Assembly (NCBI GenBank): GCA_009700405.1
Contig: WLMD01000008.1
Coordinates: 1-25,681 of the forward strand
Origin: Actinomycetota bacterium
GTDB taxonomy: Bacteria; Actinomycetota; Actinomycetes; Nanopelagicales; Nanopelagicaceae
DNA: 25,681 nucleotides
Direction: 5' to 3'
The position numbers were made by a program, and so were the translations under genes. Below are positions 1-7,838 of this stretch, piece by piece (the first letter of the stretch is position 1; every line of letters starts with the position of its first letter). Under the pieces are notes generated by a model that ran no database searches, was not told where the DNA came from, and was given only the letters and a program-made list of their open reading frames with translations.

Positions 1-614
1 ACCCATTCGCAGACCTTTTCAATAGAAAAAGTTTGCTCGGGAATCAAGATGCAAGCCGCGCCGCCAGCTAGACCAGAATGCAATGCAATCCAACCTGCGT
101 GACGACCCATGACTTCGACAATTAATGCTCGATGATGTGATTCGGCCGTAGTATGCAAACGGTCAATCGCTTCAACGGCAATATTTACAGCTGTATCAAA
201 TCCAAATGTGTAATCAGTGTTATTTAAATCGTTGTCGATAGTTTTTGGAACTCCAATGACCTTAACTCCGAGTGCATCCAACTTTGTTGCAACGCCCAAA
301 GTGTCTTCGCCACCGATAGCAATCAGGGCATCTATCCCCGCGTTTGCGAGGTTCTCTTTAATCCGCTCGACACCATTTTCGATCTTAAAAGGGTTCGTGC
401 GAGAAGATCCTAAAATTGTTCCGCCACGGGGCAAAATTCCACGAGTTGCAGCGATATCTAATGGCATCGTTAAGCCTTCTAGAGGCCCGCGCCATCCATC
501 TTTAAAGCCCACAAATTCATGACCATATTCCTTAACGCCTTTTCGGACTACAGCACGAATAACAGCATTAAGCCCTGGACAATCTCCGCCACCTGTAAGT
601 ACGCCTATACGCAT
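1..614 (-). CDS. pfp: 6-phosphofructokinase, probably pyrophosphate-dependent (3' end cut by the window)
   Basis: Phosphorylates fructose 6-phosphate to fructose 1,6-bisphosphate in the cytoplasm. Reading down from the ATG at 614 gives about 204 residues of a PfkA-family protein; the C-terminal part lies outside the window. Visible motifs are the N-terminal LTGGGDCPGLNAVIR (6-20), RGGTILGSSR (63-72), IGGEDTLG (100-107), the catalytic loop PKTIDNDL (123-130) and VEVMGRHAGW. Residue 104 is Asp and residue 124 is Lys, in E. coli PfkA numbering, which here coincides with the protein's own. In this family Gly104/Gly124 goes with ATP and Asp104/Lys124 with pyrophosphate, so I infer a PPi-dependent enzyme (EC 2.7.1.90). 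A GGAG sits about nine bases before the start. glgC lies upstream on the same strand, 113 bases away. Family is certain; donor is likely but untested. Confidence 0.95.
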   Translation of the reverse strand, partial: MRIGVLTGGGDCPGLNAVIRAVVRKGVKEYGHEFVGFKDGWRGPLEGLTMPLDIAATRGILPRGGTILGSSRTNPFKIENGVERIKENLANAGIDALIAIGGEDTLGVATKLDALGVKVIGVPKTIDNDLNNTDYTFGFDTAVNIAVEAIDRLHTTAESHHRALIVEVMGRHAGWIALHSGLAGGAACILIPEQTFSIEKVCEW

Positions 615-630
615 TGTGATTTACTCCAAC

Positions 631-638
631 ACTCTATA
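631..638 (-). promoter_or_regulatory. Possible -10 element of the phosphofructokinase gene
   Basis: The minus strand carries TATAGAGT at 638-631, followed by a GGAG ribosome-binding site and the ATG at 614. No convincing -35 is visible. The rest of the 113-base gap up to glgC shows no gene and no clear terminator, so read-through from glgC is also possible. Confidence 0.35.
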
Positions 639-727
639 AAAAATGGGCTCAATAGTCCCGAAATTTGAGTCATCTTTGACTACCTCCGAGTCTACCTAAG
701 CGCCCGTGAATTCGCCAAAGCCAATCA

Positions 728-1951
728 CTAAGGCGTTACGCGCATGCCTTTACCTACTACGACGATGCCACTTGGTGAAATGGTGAAGCGTTCGCGATCA
801 CGTTCTAAATCCACTCCTATTTGAGCACCTGGCTCCACAATTACATTTTTATCAAGAATGGCTCGATGAATTATTGCTCTCTCGCCAATCTTGACTGAAG
901 GCATTAATACCGATCCTTCAATGGATGCCCCAGCGCCTACATGAACATCATATGACGCCACTGTTCTATTGAGATGGCCTCCAGAAATAATGGATCCAGC
1001 GGCAACGATTGAGTCGTGTGCGATTCCGGCTTCACTAAATTTCGCAGGAGGCAAAGATGGCGGATTGGTTAGCAGGGGCCATTCACGATTATAAAGATTG
1101 AATATCGGGTGAATCGAAACTAGATCCATATGCGCTTCATAGTAGGCATCGATAGAACCAACATCGCGCCAATATCCTTTATCTCTTGCCGTCTCCCCCG
1201 GCACCACATTATGTGCAAAGTCATATACCTTGGCAGAACCGTTGGCAGTTAACATCGGAATGATGTTTGCGCCTAAATCATGGCGACTCTCTAAATCCTC
1301 TGAATCCAAAATGAGCGCTTCTTCCATTACTTCGCGCTTGAAAATGTAATTTCCCATCGACACCAAACACATATCCGGAAAACCTGGCATCGATGGTGGA
1401 TCCGCAGGTTTCTCGTGGAAAGCCTTAATAGTCACCCCATCATCGGCTAATTCTATGACACCAAATTCACTGGCTTCTGCTTTGGGCACTCTGATTGCAG
1501 CAACCGTAACCCCAGCACCTGTGCTCAAATGATGATCGAACATTTGACCTGGGTCCATGCGGTACACGTGATCTGCGCCGAAAACTAAAATATGACGTGG
1601 GTCTTCATCATGAATTAAATTGAAGTTTTGCAATATTGCATCTGCGCTACCTGTATACCAGCGAGGTCCCAATCGCTGCTGGGCAGGAACCGGGGTTATG
1701 TAGTTCCCAAGAAGTGTGGACATACGCCAGGTTGTAGTGATGTGCTTATCCAATGAATGCGATTTGTATTGAGTCAGAACTGCAATTTTGAGCATCTGAG
1801 CATTTACGAGATTGGATAGTACGAAATCAACAAGGCGATAGGAACCGCCGAATGGAACCGCCGGTTTGGCGCGATCTGCAGTTAGTGGCATGAGTCGCTT
1901 GCCTTCGCCACCCGCTAATACGATTCCCAAAGGAAGTTCACGGCTGGCCAT
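728..1951 (-). CDS. glgC: Glucose-1-phosphate adenylyltransferase (ADP-glucose pyrophosphorylase)
   Basis: Makes ADP-glucose and pyrophosphate from ATP and glucose 1-phosphate, the committed step to glycogen (and, in some actinobacteria, to maltose 1-phosphate). The 407-residue length is normal. The nucleotidyltransferase signature VLAGGEGKRLMPLT is at 11-24 with AKPAVPFGG at 28-36. WYTGSADAILQN and FGADHVYRMD follow, then a left-handed beta-helix tail with hexapeptide-like repeats (AGSIISGG, VHVGAGASIEGS, VKIGERAIIHRAILD). The ATG at 1951 is supported by a TATCGT -10 box whose last T is seven bases upstream, implying a leaderless mRNA. glgA diverges 86 bases away and the PPi-type phosphofructokinase is downstream. 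Confidence 0.97.
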   Translation of the reverse strand: MASRELPLGIVLAGGEGKRLMPLTADRAKPAVPFGGSYRLVDFVLSNLVNAQMLKIAVLTQYKSHSLDKHITTTWRMSTLLGNYITPVPAQQRLGPRWYTGSADAILQNFNLIHDEDPRHILVFGADHVYRMDPGQMFDHHLSTGAGVTVAAIRVPKAEASEFGVIELADDGVTIKAFHEKPADPPSMPGFPDMCLVSMGNYIFKREVMEEALILDSEDLESRHDLGANIIPMLTANGSAKVYDFAHNVVPGETARDKGYWRDVGSIDAYYEAHMDLVSIHPIFNLYNREWPLLTNPPSLPPAKFSEAGIAHDSIVAAGSIISGGHLNRTVASYDVHVGAGASIEGSVLMPSVKIGERAIIHRAILDKNVIVEPGAQIGVDLERDRERFTISPSGIVVVGKGMRVTP

Positions 1952-1953
1952 GG

Positions 1954-2015
1954 ACTAACGATAGCCTTCTCACTGTTAGTGCACCAGGTTATTCAGGTAG
2001 TTTGCTAGGTAACCT
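1954..2015. promoter_or_regulatory. glgC/glgA divergent control region with inverted repeats
   Basis: The 86-base gap holds the inverted repeats ACTAAC (1954-1959) / GTTAGT (1975-1980) and AGGTTA (1986-1991) / TAACCT (2010-2015), plus the small palindrome AGGTAACCT at 2007-2015. TAACCT at 2010-2015 is also a possible -10 for glgA, which would give a short leader containing the GAGGAG site. These could be operators shared by the two genes, but no known binding site is recognised. Confidence 0.3.
1958..1963 (-). promoter_or_regulatory. -10 element of a leaderless glgC promoter
   Basis: TATCGT on the minus strand, last T at 1958, exactly seven bases from the A of the glgC ATG (1951). The predicted transcript start therefore coincides with the start codon. 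No good -35 match is seen. The same hexamer at the same distance precedes psuG. Confidence 0.5.
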
Positions 2016-2037
2016 CTAGATAAAGACGAGGAGAGCC

Positions 2038-3198
2038 ATGACCCAGATTAAAGTGGGACTCGTTACAAAAGAGTGGCCACCTCATGTTTATGGCGGAGCT
2101 GGCGTTCATGTCGTACAGCTCGCACAAGCACTTCGACGCATTAATGATGTAGAAGTCGATGTTTTTTGTTTTGGTGAAGAGCGCGCAGATGCACAGAGTT
2201 TCGATGTTCCCCCAGAACTTGTATCGGCCAACCCAGCGGTACAAGCGATGGCAATAGATCTGCACATTGCGCAATCTTTATCTAATGTCAGTCTGGTTCA
2301 TACGCACACGTGGTACGCAAACATGGCTGGACATGTGGCTTCAATTCTGCACGGCATACCTCATGTGATGAGTGCTCACTCCCTCGAGCCCCTGCGTCCC
2401 TGGAAAGCCGAACAACTTGGAGGTGGGTATCGACTCTCCTCATGGATTGAAAAAACCGCGATTGAAAGCGCTGCCGCAGTTATCGCGGTGAGCGATGGCA
2501 TGAAGGCAGATCTTCTAGCTGCATACCCCGGTGTTGACCCGGCAAAAGTTGTCACAATTCGCAACGGTGTCGATACCGATTCATTTGCGCCAAATCACAA
2601 TCGAGATGCACTCGAGAAATATGCGATTACAGGAAGATACGCCCTTTTCGTTGGGCGAATAACGCGCCAAAAAGGTCTTGCACATTTATTGCGAGCCTGG
2701 GACAAAGTGCCTGCAGATTATGGCCTCGTAATTGCAGCTGGCAGCCCCGATGAACCAGCCATTGGCGAGGAGATTGCAACACTTATTCGCGATTTGCAAA
2801 AAACAAGAAAGAATATTTGGTGGGTTGAAAAGATGATGCCACATGAAGAACTCACAGCAGTATTGACTGCTGCTGATCTATTCATTTGCCCTTCAATCTA
2901 TGAGCCACTAGGAATCGTCAATCTGGAAGCAATGGCTTGCTCAACGGCCGTATTGGCTTCGGCTGTGGGCGGAATTCCAGAAGTCGTCAATAACGGCGTT
3001 ACTGGCGAACTTGTTGAGTATTCGACAGATTCACAGCAATTCGAAAATCGATTGAGTCAATCTATCTCTCGTCTAATGAGTGACCCTGATTTGTTAGTGA
3101 AATATGGAGCGGCGGGGAGATTAAGAGCAGAGAAAGAGTTTGGGTGGGATAGCGTGGCAACCGCTACTATCAATCTATATAGCAATCTCTTGAAGTAA
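2038..3198 (+). CDS. glgA: Glycogen synthase, actinobacterial GT4 type (GlgA/GlgM family)
   Basis: A retaining GT4 glycosyltransferase that uses ADP-glucose (386 residues, usual for the corynebacterial-type GlgA family). The N-terminal Rossmann domain begins KVGLVTKEWPPHVYGGAGVHV (from residue 5) with the Gly-Gly donor loop at 19-20. The C-terminal domain has LFVGRITRQKGL (203-214) and the E-x7-E motif in YEPLGIVNLEAMAC (Glu289, Glu297). The ATG follows a strong GAGGAG at 2028-2033, unlike the leaderless glgC it diverges from. In mycobacteria the orthologue (GlgM) makes maltose 1-phosphate for the GlgE route, so the product could be either the glycogen chain or maltose 1-phosphate. No glgE or glgB is present here to decide. 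Confidence 0.94.
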   Translation: MTQIKVGLVTKEWPPHVYGGAGVHVVQLAQALRRINDVEVDVFCFGEERADAQSFDVPPELVSANPAVQAMAIDLHIAQSLSNVSLVHTHTWYANMAGHVASILHGIPHVMSAHSLEPLRPWKAEQLGGGYRLSSWIEKTAIESAAAVIAVSDGMKADLLAAYPGVDPAKVVTIRNGVDTDSFAPNHNRDALEKYAITGRYALFVGRITRQKGLAHLLRAWDKVPADYGLVIAAGSPDEPAIGEEIATLIRDLQKTRKNIWWVEKMMPHEELTAVLTAADLFICPSIYEPLGIVNLEAMACSTAVLASAVGGIPEVVNNGVTGELVEYSTDSQQFENRLSQSISRLMSDPDLLVKYGAAGRLRAEKEFGWDSVATATINLYSNLLK

Positions 3199-3219
3199 TT
3201 AGCTAAGGAACTCAACTAC

Positions 3220-4119
3220 ATGTCTCGTCGCAATTCACTGCTCTTCGTAACAGTAGGTTTAATGTGGGGTATTCCTTATCTCTTTATCCGAGTAGCGGTA
3301 CGCGAATTTTCACCGGCCTCTGTTGTTTTCGCACGCGTAATAATCGGAGCTGCCATTCTTGTCCCAATTTCGATGAAACAAGGAACTCTCAAGAGCGCCT
3401 TCAAAGGAATCAAATGGATTTCGCTATACGCACTCTTTGAAATGATCGGCCCATGGTTTCTCATCACTAAAGCTGAAACCAGAATTTCATCGGGCCTTGC
3501 TGGACTACTTGTTGCAACTGTCCCGATTTGGTCTACCGTTTTCACAGCCATGCATGGCGATAAATCGGTCTGGCACGCAAAACGGCTCTTCGGAATTATT
3601 ATTGGCTTTATCGGAATCGTTGCTTTGGTTGGAATTGAAAGTTTTAGCGGATCAAGTCCCCTCTGGGCGATTTTCTTTGTACTTATTTCCTCGGTCGGAT
3701 ATGCCTATGCCGTCATCATGATTACAAGGGCGCTACCGGATGTGTCAGGAATTGCCATCAATGCCGTCGCAATGTCGATAACCGCATTGGTTTACGCGCC
3801 TTTCGCTGCGCTCCAGTGGCCACGCCATTCGGTATCTTTCAGCGCGATATTCGCCGTGGTAGTTCTGGGAGTGATTTGCACCGCCCTAGCATTTATTGTT
3901 TTCTTTGCGTTACTCAATGGCATTGGGGCTGCTCGAGGCTCCCTAATTACTTATCTGAACACGGCCTTTGCTGTGATGCTTGGAGTGATATTTCTTTCAG
4001 AACCATTCACTCTGGGAATTGGAATTGGTTTGCCAATGGTTTTAATTGGATCTTACTTCGCCAGCTACAAGCCACGAAAAATTAACTCTCTCCAAAGCCC
4101 AAACGCTCAAGCAACTTAG
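3220..4119 (+). CDS. EamA-family (drug/metabolite transporter superfamily) membrane protein
   Basis: A 299-residue inner-membrane protein with about ten hydrophobic segments and two repeated EamA halves. The first half starts RRNSLLFVTVGLMWGIPYLFIR; the second starts about residue 147 (PLWAIFFVLISSVGYAYAV) and carries a conserved-looking IGAARGSLITYLNTAFAV. The family exports amino acids, nucleobases and other small metabolites; the substrate cannot be read from sequence. It starts 21 bases after glgA with an AAGGA upstream, so it may be cotranscribed with glgA without being functionally linked. Its last 38 bases overlap the 3' end of era on the opposite strand. Confidence 0.88.
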   Translation: MSRRNSLLFVTVGLMWGIPYLFIRVAVREFSPASVVFARVIIGAAILVPISMKQGTLKSAFKGIKWISLYALFEMIGPWFLITKAETRISSGLAGLLVATVPIWSTVFTAMHGDKSVWHAKRLFGIIIGFIGIVALVGIESFSGSSPLWAIFFVLISSVGYAYAVIMITRALPDVSGIAINAVAMSITALVYAPFAALQWPRHSVSFSAIFAVVVLGVICTALAFIVFFALLNGIGAARGSLITYLNTAFAVMLGVIFLSEPFTLGIGIGLPMVLIGSYFASYKPRKINSLQSPNAQAT

Positions 4120-4999
4120 GGTTTCGTTGCCACTCTTTTGAAACTTTAATGTGAAGCCCAAGGAAGACTCTGGCATCCAAGATTCTTTCTATATCAGCTC
4201 GCGCTCGTGTTCCAATATCTTTAAGGCGCTCCCCTTGATGGCCAAGAAGGATTCCCCTTTGGGAGTCGCGCTCAATATGTATCGTCGCGTGAATGTCATA
4301 GAAAGGTCGTGTCCCTTTATCTTCACGTTGGGACATTTCATCAATTGTTACAGTAATTGAATGCGGCAATTCTTCCCGAGCATCACGCAGCGCTGCTTCC
4401 CGGATAAGTTCGCAAATCCATTTCTCTTGCGGTTGATCGCTAATCATTCCCTTGGGATAGAACTCGGGTCCGGGTTTGAGCAATCCTCCAATAAGTGAGG
4501 AAAGCAGATCAATGTGATCATGTATTGCCGCCGAGACTGGGACAATTTCATCCCATGTAAAGTCTTTGGCCATACCCACTATGCCCATCAGCCGCTCTGC
4601 TAAATGAGTCTTACTTACTAAATCAGTTTTGGTGATGACAGCTATCTTCTTGCTCCGAGGGTGCTTGGCGATTTCTGCAATGATGAAATCATCTCCCGCA
4701 CCAGATGTTTCATCTGCAGGGATGCACATCATAATTACATCAACTGAATCTAAGCTCTCACCTACGACAGCATTAAGGCGATGACCAAGTAACGTTTTAG
4801 GTTTATGTATTCCCGGAGTGTCGACCAAAATAGCTTGGAAATCATCTTTATGGACGATTCCCCTTATTGCATGTCGAGTGGTATTTGGATGCGGTGAGGT
4901 GATGGCAATCTTGCTGCCAACTAACGCATTAACCAAAGTCGATTTACCAGTATTGGGTCTACCAACTATCGCAACAAAGCCCGAACGAAATTCACTCAC
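4082..4999 (-). CDS. era: GTPase Era (ribosome small-subunit assembly)
   Basis: Binds the 3' end of 16S rRNA and acts as a GTP-controlled checkpoint in 30S assembly. At 305 residues the length is normal. G1 is GRPNTGKS (13-20), G3 is DTPG (60-63) and G4 is TKTD (123-126). The C-terminal KH domain is shown by LLGHQGERLKDIGTRARADIE and HIKVSKEWQRNPKLLERLGF. Era usually sits beside ybeY or recO; here it is the last gene of the rplS-dprA run, 12 bases after dprA, suggesting a local rearrangement or an insertion into the operon end. Its 3' end overlaps the convergent EamA gene by 38 bases. Confidence 0.97.
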   Translation of the reverse strand: MSEFRSGFVAIVGRPNTGKSTLVNALVGSKIAITSPHPNTTRHAIRGIVHKDDFQAILVDTPGIHKPKTLLGHRLNAVVGESLDSVDVIMMCIPADETSGAGDDFIIAEIAKHPRSKKIAVITKTDLVSKTHLAERLMGIVGMAKDFTWDEIVPVSAAIHDHIDLLSSLIGGLLKPGPEFYPKGMISDQPQEKWICELIREAALRDAREELPHSITVTIDEMSQREDKGTRPFYDIHATIHIERDSQRGILLGHQGERLKDIGTRARADIERILDARVFLGLHIKVSKEWQRNPKLLERLGFGES

Positions 5000-5011
5000 G
5001 GGGTAAGTCTC

Positions 5012-5872
5012 TCACTTAAAGGAGCTGACGAACTCCACTGCATCAACGACGGATGTGACTACTTCGGCGGCTCGTTCGCCAATGAGGCGGTGGCATCCTT
5101 CGCTTGTGGGTGAGGTAATAGGTCCAGGAATTGCCATTACCGGCCTCATAAGTTCTGCGGCGTCGCGTGCGGTTCGCAAGGACCCGCTTCTAAAGGCGGC
5201 CTCAACTACCAACGTTGCTTGCGAAAGAGCTGCAATTAAACGATTGCGCGTCAAGAATCGCGCAGGTATTGCATGTGTACCCGGCATAACTTCAGAAATC
5301 ATTGCGCCAGTCTCGGCAATCTCTTCAAAGAGTCGTGAGTGGCCCGCGGGATAGAGAACATCTACTCCGGCAGCCACAACGGCAATCGTTACTCCTTCGG
5401 CTACAAGTGCACCGCGATGTGCCGCTGCATCAATGCCGTAGGCACCGCCACTGATAATGGCCCACTCGCGATCAACAAATCCAGCAGCAAAATCACCTGC
5501 CACTCGAACTCCGTAATTTGTGGGATTTCTTGTGCCAACGATTGCTAATGACTTGATACTTAGAGAAGTCACTAAACCCTTAATAACTAAGGCAATCGGT
5601 GGCGCGGCCAGATCGTTGAGCCCCTCTGGCCATAATGCATTCTCCGGGGTAAGAAAATAAGAATGCACCGCCTCAATCTCTTCAAGAATGCGAGAAGAGT
5701 CTGACCCTTTAATTTTTGTAATAGTTTTCGCATACTTGATCGGGTCATAACCATTGGATCGTGCTTTATCAACTACTTCGCAAGGACCCAGAAAAGCAAT
5801 TTCCCGAGTCCAAAAAGAGTTACCCCCTTCGATACTTGAAAAAAGTATCGCTCGCGATTCTAAGCAATTCAT
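5012..5872 (-). CDS. dprA: DNA-processing protein DprA (short form without winged-helix tail)
   Basis: Loads RecA on incoming single-stranded DNA during natural transformation. The 286-residue protein contains the DprA Rossmann core: IVGTRNPTNYG (111-121), SGGAYGID (141-148) followed by AAAHRGAL, DVLYPAGHSRLF (171-182), and TRNRLIAALS. It stops shortly after the Rossmann fold, so the winged-helix domain found at the C terminus of longer DprA proteins is absent. The N-terminal part is a shortened SAM-like region. Its ATG overlaps the comM stop by four bases (ATGA at 5869-5872), showing translational coupling in the comM-dprA pair. Confidence 0.95.
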   Translation of the reverse strand: MNCLESRAILFSSIEGGNSFWTREIAFLGPCEVVDKARSNGYDPIKYAKTITKIKGSDSSRILEEIEAVHSYFLTPENALWPEGLNDLAAPPIALVIKGLVTSLSIKSLAIVGTRNPTNYGVRVAGDFAAGFVDREWAIISGGAYGIDAAAHRGALVAEGVTIAVVAAGVDVLYPAGHSRLFEEIAETGAMISEVMPGTHAIPARFLTRNRLIAALSQATLVVEAAFRSGSLRTARDAAELMRPVMAIPGPITSPTSEGCHRLIGERAAEVVTSVVDAVEFVSSFK

Positions 5873-7389
5873 GCTCGCACTCCCTCTCGCAATGCATATG
5901 CCACTTCCACATCACCTAGAGTCGGGATGCTGTGATTTTCCAAATCTGCAACACTCCATGAGGTCCTCATAACTTTATGAAGCCCACGAGCTGTTATTTG
6001 TTCTCGATCTAACGCGGCGTGAAGAAAATTCATACCTGCTCTTTCGGGTTGAAAATTGGTACGCAACGCTCGACTAGGAATCTCGGCATTAAGTACCCAT
6101 GGAAAATCTTTAAATCTTCTTCGGGCAATCTCTCTCGCTTGGATCACTCGTTGTTGAATTACCTGCGTAGTTTCACCTAATTGCGACTGAGTAAGTTCTA
6201 CACGACTTAATGAATCAACATGAACGCGTAAATCAATTCGATCCAAAAGAGGTCCAGATAAGCGACTGAGGTACCGACGCACTTGCTGGGAACTACATAT
6301 GCAATTTCGTCCGCGACCAGTAAATTTTCCGCACGGGCAAGGGTTAGCGGCAAGAACAAGAATAAAACTGGCCGGGTAGGTAATGCTGCCGATACTTCGC
6401 GTAATAGTTATTGTCCCTGATTCAAGACTCTGACGTAGTGAATCTAAAACTCCTGCTGCACATTCGGGGGCCTCGTCAATAAAAAGAACTCCACGATGGG
6501 CTAGAGAGCACGCACCTGGATGTATCGCATGTGAGCCACCTCCAACCATCGCCACGCGTGTGGCAGTGTGATGTGGAGAAATGAAAGGGGCTTGTGCCGA
6601 TAAGGGTGAGCGAGATGTGAGTCCACCGGCGACAGAATGTATTGCAGTGACTTCAAGGGCCTCATCTCGCGTCAATGGCGGCAATATTCCTGGAATCCTT
6701 TGAGCAATCATCGTTTTTCCTGCCCCGGGCGGCCCAATCAAAAGTAGATGGTGACCGCCGACTGCAGAAATCTCAGCCGCTTTTCGCGCATGTTCTTGAC
6801 CGGCTACATCCGAAAAATCGTAACTATCTTCTTTTTCGTTAAGAATCAGAGGTAACTCATCCTCAATTTCTCTCTCGCCAAGACGAAGCCATCGAAGTAA
6901 CTCGTTCATGGTGCGCATCGGAATTATTACCATCTCGCTCATCAATTGCGCTTCTAATCTATTTGCCCAAGGAATTACTGCCGTTGTAACTCCCAATTTA
7001 TATGCTGCAATTAGTGAGGGTAGAACTCCTCGTACAGAACGGATTCGACCATCGAGTCCCAGCTCACCCAAGAAGAGAACTCCCTCAATTTTCTCTGGCG
7101 CGATAGTTGCACTTGCCGCCAGTAATGCCACGGCAATCGGGAGATCAAAACCTGAGCCGCTCTTTGGTAGCCAAGCAGGTGAAAGACTTACTGTTACTTT
7201 TCTATTGGGCCAAGCCTCTTGCGAATTGACCAAAGCAGACCGAACTCGATCACGTGATTCACTCAGCGCTGCATCTGGAAGTCCCAGTAACGTATAGCCA
7301 GGTAACCCATCTGCAATATCTGCCTCAATCTGTACTAAGTGCCCTTCCAGTCCGACCAATGCAACGCCTAACGATTGACCCAGCGTCAC
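5869..7389 (-). CDS. comM: ComM/YifB-type AAA+ helicase (Mg-chelatase-like)
   Basis: In Vibrio, ComM is a hexameric branch-migration helicase that helps integrate transforming DNA. The 506-residue length matches the family. An N-terminal Lon-like domain (to about 175) includes PAWLPKSGSGFDLPIA. The AAA+ domain follows: Walker A GPPGAGKT (219-226), Walker B VLFIDE (301-306), and the family hallmark AANPCPCG near 347-354. Cysteines 351, 353, 363 and 365 form a likely metal-binding cluster. LLDRIDLRVHVD and a Mg-chelatase C-terminal domain complete it. It overlaps yraN upstream and dprA downstream by four bases each. Confidence 0.96.
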   Translation of the reverse strand: MTLGQSLGVALVGLEGHLVQIEADIADGLPGYTLLGLPDAALSESRDRVRSALVNSQEAWPNRKVTVSLSPAWLPKSGSGFDLPIAVALLAASATIAPEKIEGVLFLGELGLDGRIRSVRGVLPSLIAAYKLGVTTAVIPWANRLEAQLMSEMVIIPMRTMNELLRWLRLGEREIEDELPLILNEKEDSYDFSDVAGQEHARKAAEISAVGGHHLLLIGPPGAGKTMIAQRIPGILPPLTRDEALEVTAIHSVAGGLTSRSPLSAQAPFISPHHTATRVAMVGGGSHAIHPGACSLAHRGVLFIDEAPECAAGVLDSLRQSLESGTITITRSIGSITYPASFILVLAANPCPCGKFTGRGRNCICSSQQVRRYLSRLSGPLLDRIDLRVHVDSLSRVELTQSQLGETTQVIQQRVIQAREIARRRFKDFPWVLNAEIPSRALRTNFQPERAGMNFLHAALDREQITARGLHKVMRTSWSVADLENHSIPTLGDVEVAYALREGVRA

Positions 7390-7778
7390 AGGACGTTGGC
7401 TCGATATTCAATGGTGTGCTTTCCGTCATTTTCGATGAGTACGGCTACGCAATCAATCTGATAGTCACGTCCTAAGCAGTTATGGGTGGCAAGCCAAGCC
7501 AATGCCAACCTTTGCAACCTCAGAGCTTTGTCGTAGGAAATTGCTTCAAGTGGATGTCCGTAAGCATACGAACGGCGAGTCTTAACTTCGACGAATGCAA
7601 TTGAGCCATTGGGTAAGAGCGCGACAAGGTCAATCTCGCCCTCTTTAATGCGCCAGTTTCTATCGAGAATACGTGCATTGCGAGCAAGTAAGAATTCGGC
7701 GACAACGCTCTCCCCGAATTCGCCGGTCGATTGATTCTGTGATTTCTTAGCTAGTGAAGCGGGTTTTTGTGTAGTCAT
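7386..7778 (-). CDS. yraN: YraN/UPF0102 family nuclease-fold protein
   Basis: A 130-residue UPF0102 protein with a restriction-endonuclease-like core: GEFGESVVAEFLLARN (19-34), the catalytic-type EID (48-50) and VEVK (63-66). Exact function is unsettled in the family; genetic and genomic links are to DNA processing and recombination. The four-base overlap with comM and the comM-dprA coupling support a shared role. A TATCGT hexamer lies ten bases before the ATG on the minus strand (7793-7788) and may be a weak internal promoter in the 60-base gap after rnhB. The DUF2469 gene that often sits between rnhB and yraN in actinobacteria is absent. Confidence 0.92.
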   Translation of the reverse strand: MTTQKPASLAKKSQNQSTGEFGESVVAEFLLARNARILDRNWRIKEGEIDLVALLPNGSIAFVEVKTRRSYAYGHPLEAISYDKALRLQRLALAWLATHNCLGRDYQIDCVAVLIENDGKHTIEYRANVL

Positions 7779-7838
7779 AGTTTCGGCACGATAAATGCGC
7801 CTACTGACTAATTTCCGAACTCTTTTATCGAATGTGGG

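Noticed and set aside
217..522. Plus-strand open frame of 101 codons
   Set aside because: It lies antisense to the phosphofructokinase, whose conserved motifs fill the other strand. The translated product shows no family features.
2005..2274. Minus-strand frame of 89 codons opposite glgA
   Set aside because: It overlaps the conserved GlgA N-terminal domain and has a cysteine-rich, non-protein-like translation.
7779..7838. A hidden DUF2469 gene between rnhB and yraN
   Set aside because: The 60-base gap is too short, so the gene is absent here.
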